Below, piece by piece: positions 15,374 to 20,552 of a DNA stretch of 20,552 nt. How positions within the stretch are numbered: position 1 is the first letter of the stretch; each line of letters starts with the position of its first letter. The position numbers were made by a program, and so were the translations under genes. The DNA comes from Fragilariopsis cylindrus CCMP1102 (Eukaryota; Bacillariophyta; Bacillariophyceae; Bacillariales; Bacillariaceae). Location: positions 1 to 20,552 of the forward strand of contig FMBT01000715.1 of assembly GCA_900095095.1 (NCBI GenBank), written 5' to 3'. The notes beneath the pieces were generated by a model. It was not told the DNA's origin and did no database searches. It worked only from the letters and a program-made list of their open reading frames with translations.

Positions 15374-16576
15374 ATGGCTCCGAAACGAAAAGCGATTGAC
15401 GCTGCTGCTGTTGCCGAGAACCGAAGGGTCTCAAGACGTGTTCAGGAGGGAGTGGTAGTTCCAGTTCGAGTTGCCGCTTCTGCTATTGCCACTCACAGTA
15501 CTATTAAAGATGAGATTAAGTCATCAGTATATTCTATTTTTTTTAATCTTATTGCTAATCTTCCTGCTCGCGCTGTTGCCGCTGTTGCCGCTGTTGCCGC
15601 TCCTGTAGTTCCAGTAGTTCCGGCGGTACGGGTAAAGATTGGAATGATCAACCGTGCGAGTGATGCAAGGAAAATTGTAGGAACAGAAGAACAGCTGATT
15701 ATTTCTTCACCAGTAGACAGGGAAGGAATTTACAAGTTTGCTGATGATATGGTTAAAATTATTACAACTAAGACTCCATACAAACTCCGCAGAAGTCCAT
15801 CATCTCTTTCTCTATCTTTGTGTCAAATGATGATCTCATTGAAGACTCTTCGTGTTGATGCTTTTTATACAAGTGATACTGTCAAGACATTAATCAGATC
15901 AAATGCAACCAACTTACTACCAAATCTTGAATCTCTTACAATGAAGCAACCAGAGCGTACAATTGTAAATAGAACCCGATGGTTACCAGATGGATGGGTA
16001 ACATTAACAGGATCTTGTCTTGATGATGACGGAAATGTTTTCAAAACTAACCCAAAGTTGAACAGCATCACCATAAGTCCAGGTTCTTGGGCTGCAGCAA
16101 CGGAACTTGAGACCCTAGAAGACTTTGTTAAAAATAATCCAAGTATAGAACGTATGGATGTTATCTGTTATGTTGACTACGAATTTAGGATGCGTCAAAG
16201 GAGAACTGATAATACTTTCAGGACTGCCTATATTCATGGCTGTAAACAAAATGTAACAAGTGCTGTAGATACTCTAAACAAGAATAGAGCATTGGCAATC
16301 GAGAATAGAGTATTTACAATTCAGAAATTAGCAATGGAAGTTGGTGCCGTACCCTCTTGTTTCTCTCCAATGTTAGAGAAGGCATGCACTCATGATTACG
16401 ACTATGTTAATGTGTTTGACAGGGTCCCAGAGGCAGAGGACCCCTTTATCGAACCTCCTATTGCTATTGCAAAGGCAGATAGTTTGACACCATTGTTTGG
16501 ACTTGTTAAATTTTTGCTTTGCGCCAGGCCCTCTCTTTGCCCCCACCGTCGTCGTCAGGCTCCAGGTCTTAACTAA
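15374..16576 (+). CDS. 400-aa hypothetical protein, leucine-rich-repeat-like
   Basis: I do not recognise a named family. The ATG has a good context (ACACCATGG). The N-terminus is basic (APKRKA, then a repeated AAVAENRR block and SRRVQ), possibly nuclear-targeting. An Ala/Val/Pro low-complexity segment follows, built on three 9-bp GCTGTTGCC units near 15572-15600. The middle (about residues 150-260) shows spaced LKTLRVDAF, LPNLESLTM, NPKLNSITI and NPSIERMDV units, typical of degenerate leucine-rich repeats in stramenopile proteins. The C-terminus becomes Pro/Arg-rich and may be a read-through of an unrecognised intron or UTR. The AAVAENRR block and the sequence past the stop are shared with the gene at 18435. 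Confidence 0.7.
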   Translation: MAPKRKAIDAAAVAENRRVSRRVQEGVVVPVRVAASAIATHSTIKDEIKSSVYSIFFNLIANLPARAVAAVAAVAAPVVPVVPAVRVKIGMINRASDARKIVGTEEQLIISSPVDREGIYKFADDMVKIITTKTPYKLRRSPSSLSLSLCQMMISLKTLRVDAFYTSDTVKTLIRSNATNLLPNLESLTMKQPERTIVNRTRWLPDGWVTLTGSCLDDDGNVFKTNPKLNSITISPGSWAAATELETLEDFVKNNPSIERMDVICYVDYEFRMRQRRTDNTFRTAYIHGCKQNVTSAVDTLNKNRALAIENRVFTIQKLAMEVGAVPSCFSPMLEKACTHDYDYVNVFDRVPEAEDPFIEPPIAIAKADSLTPLFGLVKFLLCARPSLCPHRRRQAPGLN

Positions 16577-16650
16577 AGAAAAGGATAGTGGAAAGTAAAT
16601 GAAAAAATGAAACAACAGTATAATAATTTATAATACAAAACAAACAAGAT

Positions 16651-16790
16651 GAGAACAATAAGAATAACAAGTGCTGGTGAATATAATGAAGGGTACAAAG
16701 AATCGACCGAATCCACCGTCATCTGTATAAGCATACATATAAAATATAAACAAAGGAATGCTAGAACTAGTATTAAAATATAATGATATG
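16651..16790 (+). repeat. 3' flank repeat, copy 1
   Basis: It shares long blocks with 18964-19089: AAGAATAACAAGTGCTGG, AATCCACCGTCATCT, ATAAGCA, and an AGGAATGCTAGAACTAG run continuing into TATTAAAATA, with small indels between. Each copy starts within about 80 bp downstream of a stop codon on the same strand, so this may be a shared 3' UTR. Confidence 0.85.
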
Positions 16791-16824
16791 AAAACTAACG
16801 TACTTCAGTTATAGGTAGTATAGG

Positions 16825-16852
<28 letters not shown>
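16825..16852. repeat. (AT)14 microsatellite
   Basis: A perfect alternating AT run of 28 bp. It can extrude as a cruciform and is likely to be polymorphic in length. Confidence 0.95.
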
Positions 16853-16855
<3 letters not shown>

Positions 16856-17236
16856 TCACTGGAGATGATGTTTTGTATGATGTAGAGTATGATGTACACT
16901 ACTCTTAGAAAAGGGGAGGTATAGTAGAATGTGCAGTGTGTTACGATCAATTCTATATATTTAGATTTAGCCACAATTGAGTAGATCTATCAGTATTTTT
17001 AGCATGTTTTTTATTTTCAAATATATCGTAGCCTCATCAAAACAGCAATGTGTGACTATGGCAAAGAAAACATACTAAAGGACATTGAAAAAATTCCATT
17101 GATACTACTATTTTGTACTAATACTACTCCTTAAGCTGTTATAGAGGTGCAAAAAATGTGAAATATAAAATCGATCTAATTTAGAGCTTATATACGATTT
17201 CTATTCCATTTTTTTCTATGATTCATATTACAGTAA

Positions 17237-17407
17237 CTCTTCCCGGGATTTCTTATAAGAAAGTTACAATATTATCATTCCCAATTATTTACCAAGCACC
17301 GTAAGGAACGTGGAAAGAAGGAGCGAGAAGTTCGCCGAAAGATCTTGCTGCTACAATACTTTGAAACATACTATGGTCGTCTTCTTTATCAAACATTCCA
17401 GGAATAG
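17237..17407 (+). pseudogene. Possible coding relic (about 56 codons)
   Basis: The frame from 17237 to the TAG at 17405 encodes a very basic helical peptide (KHRKERGKKEREVRRK) followed by a QYFETYY segment. It has no ATG and begins right after a TAA. The pattern resembles the region of the interrupted gene around 2300-2375 (KEHKERRRN ... EYFETQ), so it could be a decayed piece of a related gene. The match is short and in biased composition, so chance is possible. Confidence 0.25.
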
Positions 17408-17474
17408 AAGAAGGATCAGACAATAATTTTGTTACTGTTTGGCTCCATAAACGCGCCTTCAATTCTTACGGCTG

Positions 17475-17810
17475 CTAACGGTATGTTTTATCTGATACCA
17501 GACCTCCGTCTGATACCGGTAGGTTGATTGGACCATTACCGGTATGTCTTGTACTTAACGACGACGCTAATAAGATTACCGGACCCATATTAGTTTGGAC
17601 CAAAGTATTGTGGGTTGGGTGATGATAAACTCCTGTTGGGATTGTTGGAATTATTATATTATCATATGTTAGACCTCCATCTGATGAAATATAATCCGTA
17701 ATCTTCACTTCTTCTGCCGTTTTCTTTTCCTTCTCCTTCTCCTTCGCATCCTGAAGACGCTTTGAGCGCCTACTAGGTTTCTTACAGGTATCAGCTTTTC
17801 TTTTCGCCAT
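17475..17810 (-). CDS. 111-aa hypothetical basic protein
   Basis: I do not recognise a family. The ATG lies at 17808-17810. The first 35 residues are strongly basic and charged (MAKRKADTCKKPSRRSKRLQ, then an EKEKEKK run), likely nuclear or nucleic-acid-binding. The rest is Thr/Pro/Gly-rich with two similar SDGGL segments (SSDGGLTYDN and VSDGGLVSDK). The opening resembles the N-terminus of the 400-aa protein at 15374 (APKRKA ... SRRVQ), which suggests a shared N-terminal module. The C-terminal part contains small inverted repeats at the DNA level around TACCGGTA. It could be a truncated family member. Confidence 0.5.
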   Translation of the reverse strand: MAKRKADTCKKPSRRSKRLQDAKEKEKEKKTAEEVKITDYISSDGGLTYDNIIIPTIPTGVYHHPTHNTLVQTNMGPVILLASSLSTRHTGNGPINLPVSDGGLVSDKTYR

Positions 17811-18434
17811 TGTCGATGATATTAAATAATTTAAATAATAGTAATTGAATAACCGATATGGCGACAGGGTTGTACTCTAATGAGATCTATTATAGTTTTT
17901 TTATTTTATCTGTTAAGTGTCTGTCTTCTTCAAATTTTGTGGACTACCCCCTTTGAAGTCAGTTTCAGTACTGCACGTGCCTGTAGAATTCTACGTGGAA
18001 TTTGATAAATTCTTCGATTTTTGACAAAATTTGAAATCAAAAATATAATTAAAAAAAGTGATCGAGCTAGTCGAATATTGGTTATACCTTATTATTTTCG
18101 GAGTGTTTGTAATTTATGTGTTGTCTTCGACGATGAACAAGACGTAAATCTTCAACACATAAAAAGCAAGGAAAGATAAGGAAGAACGTATTGTTTGACG
18201 TCGAAGACAATGCACTGATGAAAACGGAGAGTACCTTGGTGCTTTGAGAGTATCTTAATAGCAGACATATTTATCATTCTAGTGGAATGGCCTGTGATGC
18301 GGTTGTGTTAATGGAATGATTTAATTTCCCATGCCCTTCTCGTCGATCGAATTTCTTTGTTTAAATAAAGCAGTACAAAACAGATGTGGTTGTAGTCATA
18401 ATATAATTTGAATTCAAATTAAAAAGCAATCAAG
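17811..18434. other. Divergent intergenic region with interlocked inverted repeats
   Basis: It separates the minus-strand gene at 17810 from the plus-strand gene at 18435 and must hold both promoters. It contains two overlapping perfect inverted repeats: TTTATGTGTTG (18113-18123) with CAACACATAAA (18153-18163), and TTGTCTTCGACG (18121-18132) with CGTCGAAGACAA (18199-18210). The left arms overlap by three bases, so only one stem can form fully at a time. A 16-bp perfect palindrome AATTTGAATTCAAATT lies at 18405-18420, 14 bp before the ATG. No ORF is supported. Confidence 0.6.
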
Positions 18435-18905
18435 ATGATGAAGGCAATGCTGGCAAAGAAAAAGATGGAGGAGGAGATGGAGAATACTTTTCACCTACTC
18501 GACGACCGAGCATTATGGGACATGCCTGATCGAAAATTTGAAGAACGGACAGTACTGTTAGATGAAGAATTGGGAGGTTATGGTGATAATGATATCAGAT
18601 CTAACAATGATGATCAGAAGAATGATGCTATCAATGAAGCAGTTGGCATTGCTGCTGTTGCCGAGAACCGAAGGTGCCCAATGCTGAATGAGCAGATGAT
18701 GGTCCAGTTTGTTTGTGAAAACTGCAACAAAGTTGCACGTGATGTAGAGGTACTACGGGGTCAATGTTCCAGATGTCGAGTAGTAGTTGCATATTGCTGT
18801 TTGGAATGTCAAGTTAATCATTGCATTCATTGCTGCCATTGCCGTCATTGTCACACCACCATCCATTGTACTTGTAGTTATTGTACTCGAATCATATATG
18901 TATAA
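18435..18905 (+). CDS. 156-aa protein with MYND-like zinc finger
   Basis: The N-terminus is a charged helical segment (residues 1-20) and an acidic stretch to about residue 65. The block AAVAENRR (73-80) is identical in protein and DNA to the one in the 400-aa protein. A Cys-rich C-terminus follows: C94-x2-C97, C111-x2-C114, Y120-C121-x3-C125-Q126 and H129-C130, close to the MYND pattern CxxC ... CxxC ... YCxxxCQ, though the CxxC spacing (13 residues) and the lack of the usual Trp depart from it. A further run of Cys/His pairs (residues 131-150) may bind additional zinc or be a degenerate extension. MYND fingers mediate protein contacts. The 3' flank matches that of the 400-aa gene. Confidence 0.6.
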   Translation: MMKAMLAKKKMEEEMENTFHLLDDRALWDMPDRKFEERTVLLDEELGGYGDNDIRSNNDDQKNDAINEAVGIAAVAENRRCPMLNEQMMVQFVCENCNKVARDVEVLRGQCSRCRVVVAYCCLECQVNHCIHCCHCRHCHTTIHCTCSYCTRIIYV

Positions 18906-19400
18906 GCACCTCTCTTTGCCCCACTGGTCTATAAGTTACTACAACCAGACGATTACAATCAAAAAGAACAACAAGAATAACAAGTGCTGGTGAATATATA
19001 AAGAACCCACGAATCCACCGTCATCTATATAAGCACAATATAATATTAACAAAGGAATGCTAGAACTAGTATTAAAATACGATGATATATATGCAATTGA
19101 GTTGTAGGAATTGTATTTTAACATTAATATAGTTAAATAAATTTATAACACATACATCTATTTAATAACAAAAGATAATATCTATGACTAATGCATGCTC
19201 AGAACCTCATTAAATCTCCATCATGTACGAAACACCACTGCATTCTTTATAGTTATTAGCACTAGTATTAGTTTATCATTTATAGATAGATTATATTGTT
19301 TTTTATAATCAAATTAATTATATAATTATATCGTTGAAGGAATCTGTCATTATATGTAATCATTTTCATCATTGTAACACATAAAATTTTAACAGATCAT
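18906..19400 (+). other. AT-rich intergenic stretch with 3' flank repeat copy 2
   Basis: The repeated segment occupies 18964-19089. Just past the stop, CCTCTCTTTGCCCC (near 18908) also matches a string inside the end of the 400-aa gene near 16530. The rest, to 19400, is very AT-rich with no ORF or clear signal. It lies between two convergent genes. Confidence 0.55.
18964..19089 (+). repeat. 3' flank repeat, copy 2
   Basis: This is the partner of 16651-16790. The copies share the order of blocks with several small deletions in this copy and look roughly 80 percent alike by eye. Conservation outside the coding regions contrasts with the unrelated proteins upstream. Confidence 0.85.
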
Positions 19401-19766
19401 CTACACACCAAGGCTTCGAAGTAATCGTCCAAGACGTTTGTATTCATCTGTGTACATTTTAATAGTAACAGTTTCTTCATATCCTCTATCAAAGATGCCA
19501 GTAATTCGAACCCGACCTCCTGCAAAAGTATTATTGCTGCTTCGAATCTTCTTGAATGCGATTTGAGTTGCGGTTGTAAGATTGACTTCTAATACAGGAG
19601 CACTTCTAATAATGTCTGCATTCTCGAAAATACCAATCATTTTTAGTTCATGGTGGACTACAATCATACCATCATCAACAAAAAAGAATCCTTCACTATC
19701 AATACTGTCGTGTGGACCTTTGCGGGAGCATAGTGGTGATCCAAATGTTGTTAATGTTGCAGTCAT
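19401..19766 (-). CDS. 121-aa hypothetical protein
   Basis: I do not recognise a family. I place the start at the ATG 19764-19766 (MTATLTTFGSPLCSRKG), because the 27 codons upstream to 19847 are compositionally unlike the rest and look like 5' UTR. The protein is small and mixed alpha/beta in pattern, with hydrophobic strands (GFFFVDDGMIVVHHELKMIG, GRVRITGIF) and a basic end (EYKRLGRLLRSLGV). It has no signal peptide or membrane segment. It is divergent from the gene at 20177, sharing a roughly 410-bp promoter region. Confidence 0.6.
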   Translation of the reverse strand: MTATLTTFGSPLCSRKGPHDSIDSEGFFFVDDGMIVVHHELKMIGIFENADIIRSAPVLEVNLTTATQIAFKKIRSSNNTFAGGRVRITGIFDRGYEETVTIKMYTDEYKRLGRLLRSLGV

Positions 19767-20176
19767 TTTAGTATTATTAAGCGTTTGTTTATTATTTACT
19801 ATTTTATTATGAAAGTGGATTCGGTATGATGTTAATGTTTGATACAATTGATTTAATGGTAGTAGTACAAATAATTGGTTGAGTCGAACTGAATTATTAA
19901 CGAATAATAGCAGTCCGTCGTGAATCTATCTATCTAATATTTGAATTAATTCTTATTCAAATATTTGAACTGTAAATTTGGAATGAAACAAAAATTTGGA
20001 GTGGAACAAAAATTTGAGTTGAACAAAGAATTGAAATGGATTGGTCGATATTGTACTTTTATTTGAATTGATTCAACCCCCTTTCTTTTTTCGTATCATC
20101 TCTTCCTCATAATAAAAACAAATACATAAACATATCACTGTACATCACATCCCTACTTCAAAGCAGAATCAACACC
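19767..20176. promoter_or_regulatory. Shared upstream region of a divergent gene pair
   Basis: It separates the minus gene (19766) from the plus gene (20177). It contains the 14-bp perfect palindrome TTCAAATATTTGAA (19956-19969), whose TTTGAA half-site also forms the palindrome ahead of the gene at 18435, and three adjacent 18-bp units starting AATTTG (19975-19992, 19993-20010, 20011-20028). These are candidate protein-binding sites, but AT-rich composition makes chance palindromes fairly easy. Confidence 0.4.
19975..20028. repeat. Three imperfect 18-bp tandem units
   Basis: The units read AATTTGGAATGAAACAAA, AATTTGGAGTGGAACAAA and AATTTGAGTTGAACAAAG, with a decayed fourth unit after them. 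They sit about 150-200 bp upstream of the ATG at 20177. Confidence 0.8.
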
Positions 20177-20542
20177 ATGTCAAACTTCCATCCATTCTTC
20201 ATTCCACTTTCGACGTTGAATAATGATAAGAAGTGTGTTACCTACAATATTCAAAACTTCACAGGTAAAGTTCACATCACATTAGATGGTGTATTGTTCT
20301 GTTCTGCCGATTACGATGGCTTTGAGGAAGATCTTGAACAAGCTTTTGATTCCTTTGGATTGGAAGAAACAAAACGTCAATTAATTCGGGGAGTTGTTCC
20401 ACCAGCTGATGTTGTTGCTGCCAGTATTATCAACGATGATGAAGCCGCAGCTGTCGCTGCTGCTACAGCTGCTGCTGCTGCTGATGGATTCAATGGAGAG
20501 CTCCATCATGGAGAGCCAATGCACGTCGCTCAAGGTAAATGA
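20177..20542 (+). CDS. Hypothetical protein, 121 codons as read or longer if spliced at the window edge
   Basis: I do not recognise a family. The ATG has a good context (CAACACCATGT). The first 80 residues look like a small folded domain (TYNIQNFTGKVHITLDGVLF, then an acidic helix DGFEEDLEQAFDSFG), followed by an Ala-rich linker encoded by GCT repeats. The last residues are HHGEPMHVAQGK and a TGA. The DNA for HHGEPMHVAQG is a 34-bp exact match to exon 2 of the transposase-like gene (12920-12953). The sequence AAG|GTAAAT at 20532-20540 could be a splice donor, so the true gene may continue beyond the window and the stop may be intronic. Confidence 0.55.
   Translation: MSNFHPFFIPLSTLNNDKKCVTYNIQNFTGKVHITLDGVLFCSADYDGFEEDLEQAFDSFGLEETKRQLIRGVVPPADVVAASIINDDEAAAVAAATAAAAADGFNGELHHGEPMHVAQGK
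20504..20537 (+). repeat. 34-bp block shared with the transposase-like gene
   Basis: It is identical to 12920-12953 and is followed in both places, after 2-3 unlike bases, by TGACACAT. The same peptide frame is used in both genes. The surrounding sequences are otherwise unrelated as far as the window shows. Confidence 0.9.
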
Positions 20543-20552
20543 CACATATGAC

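Larger units (their letters stand above)
16577..17236 (+). other. Intergenic stretch with a repeated 3' segment and an AT microsatellite
   Basis: No gene is supported. The first part holds one copy (16651-16790) of a segment repeated at 18964-19089. A perfect (AT)14 run occupies 16825-16852. The rest is AT-rich with no recognisable signal. Confidence 0.6.

Noticed and set aside
1..20552. CRISPR array, tRNA or rRNA genes
   Set aside because: I saw no regularly spaced repeat-spacer series, no tRNA cloverleaf with the T-loop GTTCRANNC context, and no rRNA-like segment. The window reads as eukaryotic.

Overview
This window is eukaryotic and looks like a piece of repeat-rich protist genome, most likely a diatom or other stramenopile. 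The reasons are short GT-AG introns of about 100-130 bp in an AT-rich gene with Ser/Thr/Asn-rich disordered segments, a Ty1/copia remnant whose RNase H resembles diatom copia elements, and a DIRS-type tyrosine-recombinase retrotransposon. The organism call is inference from gene style; nothing in the window proves it.

Layout. Positions 1-940 hold the 3' end of a minus-strand Ty1/copia retrotransposon: an RT tail, RNase H, and the first 49 bp of an LTR. From 1614 to 14437 runs a four-exon plus-strand gene whose features resemble a DDE transposase (CxxC, HHGEPMH, KLHTL and QGFENKH motifs). Its first exon is split at 3306/11535 by an 8228-bp minus-strand element.

That element (3307-11534) is the centrepiece: a complete-looking DIRS-order retrotransposon. 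Read on its own strand it is 290-bp repeat, gag, pol (RT-RNase H), tyrosine recombinase, 310-bp repeat abutting 290-bp repeat, 54-bp linker, 310-bp repeat. This is the split direct repeat layout known from PAT-, Kangaroo- and Ngaro-type elements. The repeat pairs look identical on reading, all three proteins are open, there is no target-site duplication, and removing the element restores an uninterrupted frame of 1415 codons in the host gene. The insertion therefore looks recent. Gag and pol share a frame and are separated by one UGA. The recombinase frame overlaps the end of pol in the -1 phase and has no ATG ahead of its N-terminal domain, so readthrough plus frameshifting is a plausible expression scheme. 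The internal repeat junction carries 12-bp inverted arms that could be recombinase binding sites.

Downstream, 14781-15257 is a foldback or MITE-like element with arms of about 100 bp. It is followed by a set of small unrecognised genes: a 400-aa leucine-rich-repeat-like protein (15374), a 111-aa basic protein on the minus strand (17475-17810), a 156-aa MYND-like Cys-rich protein (18435), and a divergent pair at 19401-19766 (minus) and 20177 onward (plus). The 400-aa and 156-aa genes share a 24-bp coding block and a downstream segment of about 130 bp despite otherwise unrelated proteins. The last gene shares a 34-bp block with the transposase-like gene. This looks like a neighbourhood shaped by segment exchange and by at least four mobile elements.
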